Assembly: GCA_021801255.1 (NCBI GenBank)
Contig: JAJYYH010000015.1
Coordinates: 23,467-87,466 of the forward strand
DNA: 64,000 nt
DNA from: Pseudomonadota bacterium
GTDB lineage: Bacteria; Pseudomonadota; Alphaproteobacteria; Acetobacterales; Acetobacteraceae
Direction: 5' to 3'
The notes below the pieces were generated by a model that saw only the letters and a list, made by a program, of their open reading frames with translations, did no database searches and was not told the DNA's origin. Below, in pieces: positions 32,090 through 41,809 of this stretch (position 1 is the stretch's first letter; every line of letters starts with the position of its first letter). The position numbers were made by a program, and so were the translations under genes.

Positions 32090-32782
32090 TCATTGCCCGC
32101 TCACCGGCCAGCCGCCTTGCAGGCCAGCCAGTCGCTCCGCTTCAAGCCGTATCGTTTCCGCCAGCCGCCCCGGCGTCAGGGCCACATGCACGGCGCGCTC
32201 GCGGCCGAAAATGCGTCCCAGCGCCGCCGCCGGCAACGGCTCGATCACCACCACCTCGGTCGCTGCGCCGAGAAACCGCGCGCGCTCCAGGGCGCTGCCG
32301 TCCGAGGCCTCGACCAGCAGCCCGGCCCGGCCGGCCAGCAACCAGCCGCGCGCCTTCTCGAAACCCGCCACCGCCTGCCCGGCGCGCCGCGCCAATCCCA
32401 GCAGCTCACCGATCCGCGCCGCCAACCCCGCCGCCACGCGCTCCCCGAGATCGACCGGCACCTCGACCGGCGCCCGCGCCGCACGAGCGAAAACCCCCCG
32501 CTTGCGGGCGGTTTCTATCACATCCCGCCGCGCGCTCAACCACATTCCCCGCCCCGGCAGCCGTGCCGCGAGATCGGGCACGAGGTGGTGCCCGGGCGCG
32601 ACGACGAAGCGGATCATCCGGGCTTTCTCCCCCCGCGCGCGCGTCACCAGACAGCGCCGCAGCGGGCCGGTCTCGGTCGCCTCGTCGCTGGCCTCTTCCA
32701 GAGCGTCAGGCGTCTTTCTTCTCCTCTTCGCCGGCGAACCAATGGGCGCGCGCGGCCATGATGATCTCGCTCGCCCAGGCAT
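32090..32782 (-). CDS. YlxR (DUF448)-L7Ae-like RNA-binding fusion protein
   Basis: A 230-residue protein. Residues about 35-100 form the YlxR/DUF448 domain (RRCLVTRARGEKARMIRFVV, PGRGMWLSARRDVIETARKRG), and residues about 115-210 are an L7Ae-type domain (ELLGLARRAGQAVAGFEKAR, GLLVEASDGSALER). This fused form is usual in alphaproteobacteria. YlxR-family proteins bind RNase P RNA in some bacteria; here the role is unproven. The only ATG, GTG or TTG before the domain lies 77 bases inside nusA, so either the overlap is real or a rare codon (CTG near 32697) is the start. Confidence 0.85.
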   Translation of the reverse strand: MPGRARSSWPRAPIGSPAKRRRKTPDALEEASDEATETGPLRRCLVTRARGEKARMIRFVVAPGHHLVPDLAARLPGRGMWLSARRDVIETARKRGVFARAARAPVEVPVDLGERVAAGLAARIGELLGLARRAGQAVAGFEKARGWLLAGRAGLLVEASDGSALERARFLGAATEVVVIEPLPAAALGRIFGRERAVHVALTPGRLAETIRLEAERLAGLQGGWPVSGQ

Positions 32783-34238
32783 TGGCGGCGGCGTCGTCCA
32801 TCTCGCCCTTGCCCACGATCTCGATCAATTCGTCGGCGGCGAGATCGGCGAGATCGTCGAGGGTTTTCACCCCCTTCTCGCCGAGCGCGACGAGCATCGC
32901 CGGGGTCAGTTGCGCGATCCCCGCGACCTCCTCGCTGACCCCGAGCTGCTGGTGCCGCTCGGTCAGTTCGGCGTCGCGCCGGGTGAGAAACGCCTCGGCG
33001 CGACGGATCAGCTCGGTGGCGATGGCCTCGTCAAACCCCTCGATCTCGGCCAGTTCCTCGAGCGGCGAAAAGGCCAGCTCCTCGACGGTCGTGAACCCTT
33101 CGGTGACCAGCAACCCGGCGATCACGTCATCGACATCGAGCGCCTCGACGAAGAGGCCCGTGCGGCGGCGGAATTCCTCCTGGCGACGCTCGCTCTCCTC
33201 GGCCTCGGTGAGGATGTCGATGTCCCAGCGGGTGAGCTGGCTGGCGAGGCGCACATTCTGCCCGCGCCGGCCGATCGCCAAGGATAACTGGTCATCGGGG
33301 ACGACGACTTCCACCCGTCCCGCTTCCTCGTCCATCACCACCTTCGTCACCTCCGCCGGTGCCAGGGCGTTGACGACAAAAGTCGCCGCTTGCGGGCTCC
33401 AGGGAATAATGTCGATTTTTTCGCCCTGTAGCTCCTGCACCACCGCCTGGACACGCGAGCCGCGCATGCCGACGCAGGCGCCGACCGGGTCGATCGAGGA
33501 ATCGCGCGAGATCACCGCCATCTTGGCGCGTGAGCCAGGGTCGCGCGCCACCGCCTTGATCTCGATGATGCCGTCATAAATCTCCGGCACCTCCTGGGCG
33601 AACAGCTTGGCGAGGAAATTGGGGTGGGTGCGCGAGAGAAAAATCTGCGGCCCGCGCGGCTCGTTGCGCACGTCGTGGATATAGGCGCGCACCCGGTCGC
33701 CGTTGCGGAAACTCTCGCGCGGGATCAACTCGTCGCGCCGCAGCAAGGCCTCGGCGCGGCCGAGATCGACCATGAGATTGCCGTATTCGGTGCGCTTGAC
33801 GGTGCCGTTGACGATCTCGCCGATGCGGTCCTTGTATTCGTCGTATTGCCGCTTGCGCTCGTATTCACGCACCCGCTGCACGATCACCTGCTTCGCGGTC
33901 TGCGCCGCAATACGGCCGAAATCGATTGGCGGCAGGGGATCGACGAGATGGCCGCCAAGCTCGATATCGGGCTTGAACTTGCGCGCAATGTGGAGCGGGA
34001 TTTGCGTCTCCTCGTTCTCCACCGTCTCGACCGCCTCGGTCCAGCGCGACAGATGCACCTCGCCGGTTTTCTTGTCGATAGTGGCGCGGATGTCCTTCTC
34101 ATGGCCGTATTTGGCGCGGCCGGCCTTCTGGATGGCCTGCTCCATGGCCTCCAGCACCTCGTCGCGTTCGATCGATTTCTCGCGCGCGACGGCATCGGCC
34201 ACCAGCAGCAGTTCGGGGCGGGCGATCGCGGTGTCCAT
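32706..34238 (-). CDS. nusA: Transcription termination/antitermination factor NusA
   Basis: A 510-residue RNA polymerase-binding factor. Domains in order: N-terminal domain (1-125; [20 protein letters not shown]), S1 (about 135-200, [19 protein letters not shown]), KH1 and KH2 (about 205-345, with [19 protein letters not shown] and [20 protein letters not shown]), and two C-terminal helix-hairpin-helix acidic repeats (about 360-500). It controls pausing, termination and rRNA antitermination. It follows rimP by 12 bases and overlaps the start of the YlxR-fusion frame. Confidence 0.97.
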   Translation of the reverse strand: MDTAIARPELLLVADAVAREKSIERDEVLEAMEQAIQKAGRAKYGHEKDIRATIDKKTGEVHLSRWTEAVETVENEETQIPLHIARKFKPDIELGGHLVDPLPPIDFGRIAAQTAKQVIVQRVREYERKRQYDEYKDRIGEIVNGTVKRTEYGNLMVDLGRAEALLRRDELIPRESFRNGDRVRAYIHDVRNEPRGPQIFLSRTHPNFLAKLFAQEVPEIYDGIIEIKAVARDPGSRAKMAVISRDSSIDPVGACVGMRGSRVQAVVQELQGEKIDIIPWSPQAATFVVNALAPAEVTKVVMDEEAGRVEVVVPDDQLSLAIGRRGQNVRLASQLTRWDIDILTEAEESERRQEEFRRRTGLFVEALDVDDVIAGLLVTEGFTTVEELAFSPLEELAEIEGFDEAIATELIRRAEAFLTRRDAELTERHQQLGVSEEVAGIAQLTPAMLVALGEKGVKTLDDLADLAADELIEIVGKGEMDDAAANAWASEIIMAARAHWFAGEEEKKDA

Positions 34239-34250
34239 GAAAAAACCCTT

Positions 34251-34793
34251 TCAGTTGATCTGGGGGGGATGGGCAGTAGCGGCGATCAGCGCGTCGGTGA
34301 GCACGAGGCGGGCACGGCGCATCCCGGCGCGCGGCAGCGTGACCTCGGCACCATCCTCAAGACGCAGCCGCGCGGTCTCGGCATCGGCGCCAAGCACGAC
34401 GCCGCTGAAGCGCTTCTGCCCGTTTTGCGCGACCGCCATCTCGACGCGCGCGAGATGGCCGGCAAAGCGGTTCCAATCCCGCGCCCGCGTCAACGGCCGG
34501 TCGATGCCGGGCGAACTGACCTCCAGCGTCCAGGCCCCCGTCATCGGATCCTCGACATCGAGCAGCGCGCTGAGCGCGTGGCTCACCGCCTCGCAATCGG
34601 TGAGCGCGAGCAGGGCGCCATCGGCGCGCTCGATCATCACCTGCACAGTCGGCCGCTCGCGCCCGATCACCGCGACACGCACCAGCTCATAGCCCATGCC
34701 CTCGAGCATCGGCGCGACGATGCCCGCAAGCCTCGCCTCAAGGCCGGTGTGAAAGGGACGATCCTGGTGATCTTTGCGCGCTTCTTCGACCAA
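34251..34793 (-). CDS. rimP: Ribosome maturation factor RimP
   Basis: A 180-residue 30S assembly factor, first gene of the cluster. Motifs are [22 protein letters not shown], split here as [11 protein letters not shown] near residue 30, then [25 protein letters not shown] and [12 protein letters not shown]. The best start is a TTG at 34793; no ATG precedes the conserved region. The TTG is the last part of a T-run that follows a GC-rich hairpin, so start codon and terminator-like structure touch. Expression is therefore probably governed at this point. Confidence 0.93.
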   Translation of the reverse strand: MVEEARKDHQDRPFHTGLEARLAGIVAPMLEGMGYELVRVAVIGRERPTVQVMIERADGALLALTDCEAVSHALSALLDVEDPMTGAWTLEVSSPGIDRPLTRARDWNRFAGHLARVEMAVAQNGQKRFSGVVLGADAETARLRLEDGAEVTLPRAGMRRARLVLTDALIAATAHPPQIN

Positions 34794-34794
34794 A

Positions 34795-34824
34795 ACAAAA
34801 AAGGCGGCCCGCTAAGGCCACCCC
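34795..34824 (-). terminator. Terminator-like hairpin in the rimP leader
   Basis: On the minus strand a 7-bp stem GGTGGCC/GGCCGCC (one G-T pair) with loop TTAGCG is followed by TTTTTTGTTTT. It fits an intrinsic terminator placed immediately before rimP, i.e. a possible attenuator of the nusA operon. Confidence 0.6.
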
Positions 34825-34888
34825 CCGTAGCATTGCGGAGAATGTCTGTTTATCACGGCTGACATAGCGCCGCGACCGGCCCGACGCA

Positions 34889-34946
34889 AGGGGGGCGGGT
34901 CTGGGGGCGCGGCCCCCAGCGGGTCCAGGGCGGCGCCCTGGCCTTA
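34889..34946. repeat. Multi-hairpin intergenic repeat, copy C (half length)
   Basis: It contains TCTGGGGGC/GCCCCCAGC and TCCAGGGCGGCGCCCTGG pairs and ends CCTTAAT. It corresponds to the half of the full element that carries the two GC-richest stems, and lies between the rimP leader and the first MFS gene. Confidence 0.75.
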
Positions 34947-35009
34947 ATGCCGCATTCCTATCCCAGCGCCCGGTTCTTCGCCGGGGGGGGTCATTTTCCG
35001 GGAGCAGCC

Positions 35010-36326
35010 ATGCCGTCCCCGTCCATTTCTCCCTCGCGCCGCAGCCAGATCGCGCTCGACTGGCTGAATTTCCTGATGGCTGATGTGCGCGATGGTGTTG
35101 GTCCTTATCTCGCGGTGTTTCTCAAAGGCCAGGAACACTGGCCGGCGGGGGCGATCGGCGCGGCGATGGCGATGAACAATGTCGCGACCGCTCTCGCGCT
35201 GATCCCGGCCGGTCTGCTGGTCGATGCCCTGCGCTGCAAGCGTCTGCTGTTCGGCGGCGCTGGGCTGTTCGTTGCCTTCAGCGCTGCTCTGATCGCGCTA
35301 TTGCCGCATCCCGCCATCGTTTTTACCGCCGAGGCGGCGCTCGGCGCGGCGGCCGCGTTTCTGCCGCCGGCGCTCGTCGGCATCAGCCTCGGCCTGGTCG
35401 GGCCGCGGGCCTTGCCGGCGCGGATCAGCCGCAATGAGGGGTTCAACCACGCTGGCAATCTCGCCGGCGCGCTGGTGATCGGCGTCGTCACCCGCTTCGC
35501 CGGGCTGCCCTGGATTTTCTATCTCGCCTGCGGCTACGCCATCGCGAGCGCCGTGGTGGTGGCGCTGATCCCGGCGCGCGAGATCGATTACGATGTCGCG
35601 CGCGGCGCCGCCGGGCCGCACTATCCGGCCTTGCCGCTCTCATCCTTGCTGTGGCGGCGCGATCTCATGGTTTTTCTCATCTCGGTGACGCTGTTCCATC
35701 TGGGCAACGCCGCCATGCTGCCGCTCGCCGGCCAGGTGCTGGCGGCAACCCATCCGGGGAGCGATGCCGCGGCGATGAGCGCCTGCATCATCGTCGCCCA
35801 GGCGGTGATGGTGGTGGTGGCGCTGGTCGTCGGACGAATGGTGGCGCGGGGCTGGGGGCGCAAGACGATTTTCCTCATCGGCCTCGCCGTCCTGCCGCTG
35901 CGCGGGGTGTTGTTCAGCCTGGTGTCGAGCCCGCTCGGGGTGGTCGCGGTGCAGGCGCTCGATGGCATTGGCGCCGGCATTTTCGGGGTGATCGCGATCG
36001 TCATCGCCGCCGATCTCATGCGTGGCACCGGGCGGGTGAATGTCGCGCAAGGTCTGGTGGCGCTGGCGACCGGGCTCGGCGGCGGCGCCTCCAATCTCCT
36101 GGCCGGCGAGATCGCGCAGCATTTCGGCTATCCCGCCGGCTTTCTCGCTTTGGCCGGCGCGGCGATGCTGGCCTTGGTGTTCTTCGCGCTTTTCATGCGC
36201 GAGACCGGACCTCCAAAAAATGTGATGGCGCAGCGCGAAATGGGGCAGGAATGGGGCGGGGCTGGCCGCATTGTCGCCATTGCCCCTGTCCAGCCTGCCC
36301 CGCATGACGATCGCACCGCACCATGA
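35010..36326 (+). CDS. MFS transporter, first of a tandem pair
   Basis: A 438-residue major facilitator with about 12 membrane helices. GGGAGCAGCC precedes the ATG at 35010. Sequence marks are LNFLMADVRDGVGPYLAVFL in the first helix, GISLGLVGPRALPARISRNE between helices 4 and 5, and RNEGFNHAGN. The middle has the FHLGNAAMLPLAGQVLA block and the C-half ends with a 30-residue polar tail. It is a clear paralogue of the next gene and overlaps it by 23 bases. The substrate cannot be told from sequence; neighbours (cupin, P450, uptake ABC) suggest a small organic compound. Confidence 0.88.
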   Translation: MPSPSISPSRRSQIALDWLNFLMADVRDGVGPYLAVFLKGQEHWPAGAIGAAMAMNNVATALALIPAGLLVDALRCKRLLFGGAGLFVAFSAALIALLPHPAIVFTAEAALGAAAAFLPPALVGISLGLVGPRALPARISRNEGFNHAGNLAGALVIGVVTRFAGLPWIFYLACGYAIASAVVVALIPAREIDYDVARGAAGPHYPALPLSSLLWRRDLMVFLISVTLFHLGNAAMLPLAGQVLAATHPGSDAAAMSACIIVAQAVMVVVALVVGRMVARGWGRKTIFLIGLAVLPLRGVLFSLVSSPLGVVAVQALDGIGAGIFGVIAIVIAADLMRGTGRVNVAQGLVALATGLGGGASNLLAGEIAQHFGYPAGFLALAGAAMLALVFFALFMRETGPPKNVMAQREMGQEWGGAGRIVAIAPVQPAPHDDRTAP

Positions 36327-37629
36327 GCCCCTCGCCACACAGCGCCCCTCGCGCCGCAGCCATCGCGGCCTCGATGGCATGCTGTTCCTGCTCGCCGATG
36401 TCCGCGACGGGTTGAGCCCCTTCTTGGCCATGTTCCTGCAAACCGTGCGGCACTGGCAGCCGGGCGCGATCGGGCTGGTTTTTGCGGTCAACAATATCGC
36501 GAGCGCGATTTGCCAGGTGCCGGCCGGCGTCCTTGTCGACCAGACGACGCGCAAGCGCCTGATGTTCGCGATCTCGGGCGCGATGGTCGCGCTCGGCATG
36601 TTGCTCATCGCCCTGGTGCCGGGCAAGCCGGCGGTACTGATCGCGTCCGTCATTATCGGCATGGCGCTCGCCGTGTTTCACCCGATCACCATCGGGCTCA
36701 GCCTCGGCCTCGTCGGGCGGCGGGGCCTCGCGGCCCGGGTCAGCCGCAACGAAGCCTTCAACCACGCCGGTAATTTCCTCGCCGCGCTGCTGATTGGCGC
36801 CGCCGGCTGGATGTTCGGCCTGATCTGGATTTTCATCCTGGCCAGCGTTTTCGCGCTCGGCAGCGCGGCGATGGCGGCGGTTATCCCGGCGCGTGAGATC
36901 GACCATCGTGCCGCCCGCGGCGACGCTTTGCCGGGCGCTGCCGCAACGCCGCTCGCGGATTTGCTGCGCCGGGGCGATCTGATCGCTTTTCTCGGTGTCT
37001 GCCTGCTCTTTTATCTCGGCAATGGCGCCATGCTGCCGCTGGCGAGTGAGACGCTGGCCGCGCATCACGGTGGCGGCGACCTGTTCGCGATGAGCGGCTG
37101 CATCATGGCGGCGCAATTGGTGATGACGATCGCTTCGGCGGCGGTGGGCCGCGCGGTGGTGGCGGGGATCGGGCGCAAGGCGATTTTTCTCATCGCCCTC
37201 GCCATGCTGCCGCTCCGTGGCCTCCTGCTGATGCTGTTCCATGACCCGCTCGCGGTGGTCGCGATGCAGGCGCTCGACGGCGTCGGTTCGGGGATTTTCG
37301 GCGTCACCAGTGCCCTGATCGCCGCCGATCTCATGCAAGGCACCGGCCGCGTCAATCTCGCCCAGGGCGCGGTGGCGCTCGCCGTCAGCCTCGGCGCCAG
37401 CGCCTCCAACCTCGCCGGCGGCCTGATCGCGCAGCGTTTCGGCTATGATCCGGCGTTTCTTGCGCTCAGCCTCGCGGGCCTCGCCGCCTTCCTCGGCTGC
37501 GCCACCCTGGTGCCCGAGACCGGACCGCGCCGCCGCCATGATCGGGGCCTGGGTCGGGGCTGGACCGCCGCCGCGTTGGGCGCCAAAATGGCGCTCACCG
37601 AAGCCACTGGGAGCTTCGCCAAATCATGA
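36304..37629 (+). CDS. MFS transporter, second of a tandem pair
   Basis: A 441-residue major facilitator whose order of motifs matches the preceding gene nearly helix for helix: LADVRDGLSPFLAMFLQ, GLSLGLVGRRGLAARVSRNE, AFNHAGNFLAALLIG, FYLGNGAMLPLASETLAA. This shows an old tandem duplication. The start is unsure: ATG at 36304 lies inside the end of the first gene without a ribosome site; a TTG at 36271 would add 11 residues. It overlaps the cupin gene by ATGA at the other end, so translation is coupled through the whole run. Confidence 0.86.
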   Translation: MTIAPHHEPLATQRPSRRSHRGLDGMLFLLADVRDGLSPFLAMFLQTVRHWQPGAIGLVFAVNNIASAICQVPAGVLVDQTTRKRLMFAISGAMVALGMLLIALVPGKPAVLIASVIIGMALAVFHPITIGLSLGLVGRRGLAARVSRNEAFNHAGNFLAALLIGAAGWMFGLIWIFILASVFALGSAAMAAVIPAREIDHRAARGDALPGAAATPLADLLRRGDLIAFLGVCLLFYLGNGAMLPLASETLAAHHGGGDLFAMSGCIMAAQLVMTIASAAVGRAVVAGIGRKAIFLIALAMLPLRGLLLMLFHDPLAVVAMQALDGVGSGIFGVTSALIAADLMQGTGRVNLAQGAVALAVSLGASASNLAGGLIAQRFGYDPAFLALSLAGLAAFLGCATLVPETGPRRRHDRGLGRGWTAAALGAKMALTEATGSFAKS

Positions 37630-38117
37630 GCCAAGCTGACACGTCCCACGCCCACGCGACGCCGGATTGGAAAACCGCGGGCGTGCGGGTCATCCCCGGC
37701 CACGCGCTCGATCCCAACACGGCGCAGACGCCAGGGATGGAGCGTCAGGCGGCGATCAATTTCGCCCGCGTCGGCGCGCGCAAGATCTGGGCCGGCACGG
37801 TCAGCATCCATCCCAATGCCAAGACCGGGGCGCATCATCACGGCGCGCTCGAAAGCGTGATCTATGTCGTGCGGGGACGGGCCCGCATGCGCTGGGGCGA
37901 GCGTCTCGAATATGTCGCCGAGGCCGGGCCGGGCGACTTCATTTTCGTGCCCCCCTATGTGCCGCACCAGGAAATCAACGCGAGCCCCGATGAGACACTG
38001 GAATGCGTGTTGGTGCGCAGCGATAACGAGGCGGTGGTGATCAACCTCGACATCACCCCCGCCGAAGCGCCGGAAAACGTGCCCTGGATCGACCCGATCC
38101 ACAAAACCTCCGATTGA
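37626..38117 (+). CDS. Single-domain cupin protein
   Basis: A 163-residue protein with one conserved cupin barrel. The first motif has a His-rich metal site, GAHHHGALESVIYVVRGRAR (about residues 74-93), and the second motif has PGDFIFVPPYVPHQEI (about 106-121) with the distal His. Such proteins are small dioxygenases, isomerases or sensors; the residues needed to bind a metal are all here. It is coupled to the MFS gene by ATGA and lies just before the P450. The reaction is unknown. Confidence 0.83.
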   Translation: MSQADTSHAHATPDWKTAGVRVIPGHALDPNTAQTPGMERQAAINFARVGARKIWAGTVSIHPNAKTGAHHHGALESVIYVVRGRARMRWGERLEYVAEAGPGDFIFVPPYVPHQEINASPDETLECVLVRSDNEAVVINLDITPAEAPENVPWIDPIHKTSD

Positions 38118-38167
38118 CGCAATGCGCCCCCTCGCCTAGCTTCACAGGCTGGCGAGGGGAGGAAGTC

Positions 38168-39397
38168 TTGACGGCAGCCGCGCTGGATTCCGCGCCCGCG
38201 ATTGCGGCATTCGATCTGCGCGATCCACCGCCTGGATTCCTCGACAATCCCTATCCCTTCTACCATGAGCTGCGCCGTCTTGAGCCGGTGCGGCTGCTGC
38301 CCGATGGCAGCTACTTCCTGACCCGGCATGCGGATGTCATCGCCGTCTATCGCAACCCGAAACTCTTTTCCTCCGATAAAAAAATCGAGTTCCAGCCAAA
38401 ATACGGGGCGAGCCTGCTCTATGAGCACCACACCACGAGCCTCGTCTTCAACGACCCGCCCCTGCATACACGGGTGCGTCGGCTGATTGCCGGCGTACTC
38501 ACCGCGCGGGTCATCGCCGAGATGGAGCCGGGGGTGGAAAACCTGGTGGCAAACCTGCTCGATCGCGCGGCGGAGCGGGGGAAAATCGACCTGATCGACG
38601 ATTTCGCCGCGCTTATTCCGATCGAGGTGATCGGCAATCTGCTCGATGTGCCGCATGAAGCGCGCGGGCCGCTGCGGGGCTGGTCGCTCGCCATTCTCGG
38701 CGCGCTGGAGCCGGCACCCGATGCGAACGCATTGGCGCGCGGCAATCGGGCCGTCGCCGAGTTCCTTGATTATCTCAGGGAACTGGTTGCCGCGCGGCGG
38801 GCCCGGCCGGGCGATCCCGAGCGCGACATCCTGACCCGGCTCATTCTCGGCGAGGCCGATGGCGAGCGGCTTTCCGAGGCCGAATTGCTGCATAACTGCA
38901 TCTTTCTGCTCAATGCCGGGCACGAAACCACGACCAATCTCATTGGCAACGCGCTTCATGCCCTGCTTGAATGGCCGGATCAGCGCGCCCGGCTGATCGC
39001 CGCGCCCGCTATGATGCCAAGCGCGATCGAGGAATTTCTGCGCTATGAAAGTTCCAATCAGTTGGGGAATCGGCGGGCGCTGGCAACCACGGAAATCGGC
39101 GGCGTCGCCATTGCCGAAGGCGCACTAATCACGCTTTGCATTGGCGCCGCCAATCGCGATCCGGCGCGGTTTCCCGACCCTGACCGGCTCGATCTCGCGC
39201 GCACGCCCAATCGCCATGTGGCGTTCGGTTTCGGCATCCATCAATGCGCCGGCCTCAATGTCGCGCGGTTGGAAGCGCGCATAGCACTCGGGCGTTTTCT
39301 CGCGCGCTTTCCGCGCTATCGGCCCGCGGGGGCGCCGCGGCGCGGCGGGCGGGCGCGGTTTCGCGGTTTTCTCTCCCTTCCCGTCGAGGTTTTATGA
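38168..39397 (+). CDS. Cytochrome P450
   Basis: A 409-residue soluble bacterial P450. Start is TTG at 38168, chosen because GGGGAGGA lies 5-6 bases upstream. The I-helix oxygen-binding motif is AGHETTT (near 258), the K-helix ExxR is in EEFLRYES, and the heme loop is AFGFGIHQCAGLNVARLE with the axial Cys. It needs a ferredoxin and a reductase, neither of which is encoded nearby. The gene overlaps the first solute-binding protein gene by ATGA, which ties oxidation to uptake in one operon. Substrate unknown. Confidence 0.92.
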   Translation: MTAAALDSAPAIAAFDLRDPPPGFLDNPYPFYHELRRLEPVRLLPDGSYFLTRHADVIAVYRNPKLFSSDKKIEFQPKYGASLLYEHHTTSLVFNDPPLHTRVRRLIAGVLTARVIAEMEPGVENLVANLLDRAAERGKIDLIDDFAALIPIEVIGNLLDVPHEARGPLRGWSLAILGALEPAPDANALARGNRAVAEFLDYLRELVAARRARPGDPERDILTRLILGEADGERLSEAELLHNCIFLLNAGHETTTNLIGNALHALLEWPDQRARLIAAPAMMPSAIEEFLRYESSNQLGNRRALATTEIGGVAIAEGALITLCIGAANRDPARFPDPDRLDLARTPNRHVAFGFGIHQCAGLNVARLEARIALGRFLARFPRYRPAGAPRRGGRARFRGFLSLPVEVL

Positions 39398-40599
39398 CGC
39401 TTTCGCCCATCACCCGGCGCGGTCTTGGCGTGCTCGCCGCAGCCCCGCTCCTCGCGCGCCCCGCCCGTGCGCAGGGGGAAAAACCGCTCCGTATCGGCGT
39501 TCTCACCGACGAGACCGGGCCCTATGCCGATAGCGGCGGGCCTGGATCGATTGTTGCGGCACACATGGCCGCTGCCGATTTTGGCGCGAGCGTACTCGGC
39601 CGTAAAATCGAGATTGTGCACGCCGATCATCAGAACAAGCCCGACATCGCCGCCGCCATCGCCGGGCGCTGGTACGACCAGGAAGACGTCGAGGCGATCA
39701 TTGATCTGCCGGTCACGGCGATCGCGTTGGCCGTGCAGCAGGTGGCGAAGACGCGGCAGAAAACCGTGATGATCACCGCCGCCGCAACCTCGGACATCAC
39801 GGCGAAATACTGTAATCCCTATTCCACCCATTGGGCCGATGACACGCATGCGCTGACCGCTGGCACGGCCCATGCCGTGCTCGCCAAGGGCGGGCGCAGC
39901 TGGTTTTTCATCACCGTGGATCACGCTTTTGGCCTGGCCATGCAGCGCGACGCGAGCGCGGTGATCGAGGCCGGCGGGGGTAAAGTGCTCGGCGCCGTGC
40001 GCCATCCGATCGGGGCCACCGATTACGCGCCGTTTCTGCTGCAGGCGCAATCCTCCGGCGCGCAAACCATCGGGCTCGCCTCGGTCGGCGGCGATCTCAT
40101 CAACCTGATTAAGCAGGCCGCGGAATTCGGCCTGCTCGCACCCAACGGGCCGATCATCGTGGGGTTTCTCACCTATATCACCGACATCAACGCGCTCGGC
40201 CTCGCGATCACCCAGGGCCTGACATTTTCTTCAGGATTCTACTGGGACCAGAGCGATCCGGCGCGGCGCTTCGCCGCGCGGTTCTTCCAGGCGCGCGGGG
40301 CGATGCCGACCAAGAACCAGGCGGCGATCTACACCGCGACACGGCACTATCTGCGCGCCTGCCAGCAAGCCGGATCGAGCGATGCAATGGCCGCCAATCG
40401 CGCCATGCGCGCCATGCCGCTCGATTTCTTCGGCCATCCCGCGCGGGTGCGCGGTGATGGCCGCGTGCTCTACGATCTCACGCTCTATCGCGTGAAAGCC
40501 CCCGGCGAAAGCCACGCGCCCTGGGATTATTACGAAACTCTCGCGGTCATTCCAGGGGATCAGGCTTTTCTGCCGGAAAATCCCGCCTGCATGCCCTAG
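39394..40599 (+). CDS. ABC transporter solute-binding protein, branched-chain amino acid/amide type (first)
   Basis: A 401-residue periplasmic binding protein with a Tat-type signal (TRRGLGVLAAAPLLARPARA, residues 7-26). The mature start KPLRIGVLTDETGPYADSGG is typical of the Peripla_BP_6 (LivJ-like) family. Conserved parts include HADHQNKPDIAAAIAGRW and the domain-2 region DHAFGLAMQRDASAVIE. It is the first of two binding proteins in tandem. Ligands of this family range from amino acids to amides, urea and aromatic acids; the gene order with P450 and aldehyde dehydrogenase argues for an organic carbon source. Confidence 0.9.
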   Translation: MTLSPITRRGLGVLAAAPLLARPARAQGEKPLRIGVLTDETGPYADSGGPGSIVAAHMAAADFGASVLGRKIEIVHADHQNKPDIAAAIAGRWYDQEDVEAIIDLPVTAIALAVQQVAKTRQKTVMITAAATSDITAKYCNPYSTHWADDTHALTAGTAHAVLAKGGRSWFFITVDHAFGLAMQRDASAVIEAGGGKVLGAVRHPIGATDYAPFLLQAQSSGAQTIGLASVGGDLINLIKQAAEFGLLAPNGPIIVGFLTYITDINALGLAITQGLTFSSGFYWDQSDPARRFAARFFQARGAMPTKNQAAIYTATRHYLRACQQAGSSDAMAANRAMRAMPLDFFGHPARVRGDGRVLYDLTLYRVKAPGESHAPWDYYETLAVIPGDQAFLPENPACMP

Positions 40600-40623
40600 C
40601 TTCCGAAGCATAGGAAACGCTCG

Positions 40624-41805
40624 ATGAAAATTCTCTCGCTCGCTCTGTCGCTATTGCTCATTTCCACCGCCGCCTTCGCGCAAAAGCCGCTCCGCATCGC
40701 GCTCATCGAGGATACCACCGGCCCGTTGGAGGCCTATGCCAAACAATCGCGAACCGGCTTCATGATGGGGCTCGACTATGCCACGCATGGCACGATGATG
40801 GTTGCCGGACGCAAGATCGAGGTGATCGAGAAGGACAGCCAGACCAAGGCCGATGTCGCGCGCAATCTGCTCGCCGAAGCCTATGGCGATGACAATGTCG
40901 ATCTTGCCGTCGGCGGCACCAATTCCGCCGTGGCACTGGCGATGCTGCCGGTGGCGCAGGATTACAAAAAAATCCTCATTGTCGAGCCGGCGGTGGCCGA
41001 CAGCATCACCGGGGCGAAGTGGAACCGCTACATCTTCCGCACCGCGCGCAATTCCTCGCAAGACGCCATTGCCAACGCGCTCGCCATCGGCAAGCCCGGC
41101 GTCGTGGTCGCAACCCTGGCGCAGGACTACGCCTTCGGCCATGACGGGGTCGCGGCATTTCGCGCGGCCCTGGCCGCCACGGGCGCGAAACTCGTCCACG
41201 AGGAATACGCGCCACCCACCACCACCGATTTCACCGCCGCCTTGCAACGTATTTTCGATGCGCTCGCTCACGAAAAAGGCGACAAGGTGGTCTGGGTGAT
41301 CTGGGCCGGCGGCGGCGATCCGTTGAGCGCACTCAAGGCGATGGATCCTTCCCGTCTTGGCATCCGGGTCGCCACGGGCGGCAATATCCTTCCCGCCCTG
41401 GTCGCCTATAAAGCCTTCCCAGGTTTGGAAGGGGCCACCTACTACTATTACGATATTCCCAAAAACCCGGCGAATGACTGGCTGGTCGCCGAGCATGAAA
41501 AGCGTTTCCATACGCCGCCCGACTTTTTCACCTGTGGTGGCATGAGTGCCGCGATGGCGGTGGTTGCCGCCGTTGCGAAAACCCAAGGCGATACCGATAC
41601 CGAAAAACTGATCGCCGCGATGGAAGGGATGGCGTTCGAGACGCCCAAGGGAAAAATGATTTTCCGCGCGGAGGATCATCAGGCGCTGCAATCGATGTAC
41701 GGGTTCCGCATCAAGGTCGATCCCGATGTAAAATGGGCGATCCCGGTGTTGACGCATGAGTTCACCATCTCCGAGATGAACGTCCCCATCGAGAACGGCC
41801 GCTGA
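40624..41805 (+). CDS. ABC transporter solute-binding protein, branched-chain amino acid/amide type (second)
   Basis: A 393-residue periplasmic binding protein with an ordinary Sec signal (MKILSLALSLLLISTAAFA). Mature start KPLRIALIEDTTGPLEAYAK and the downstream VGGTNSAVALAMLPVAQ, DYAFGHDGVAAFRAALAAT place it in the same family as the preceding gene but in another branch. It uses Sec while the first uses Tat, so the two are not recent copies. It lies 4 bases before the first ATPase gene and is probably the cognate receptor or one of two with different ligands. Confidence 0.9.
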   Translation: MKILSLALSLLLISTAAFAQKPLRIALIEDTTGPLEAYAKQSRTGFMMGLDYATHGTMMVAGRKIEVIEKDSQTKADVARNLLAEAYGDDNVDLAVGGTNSAVALAMLPVAQDYKKILIVEPAVADSITGAKWNRYIFRTARNSSQDAIANALAIGKPGVVVATLAQDYAFGHDGVAAFRAALAATGAKLVHEEYAPPTTTDFTAALQRIFDALAHEKGDKVVWVIWAGGGDPLSALKAMDPSRLGIRVATGGNILPALVAYKAFPGLEGATYYYYDIPKNPANDWLVAEHEKRFHTPPDFFTCGGMSAAMAVVAAVAKTQGDTDTEKLIAAMEGMAFETPKGKMIFRAEDHQALQSMYGFRIKVDPDVKWAIPVLTHEFTISEMNVPIENGR

Positions 41806-41809
41806 GCGG

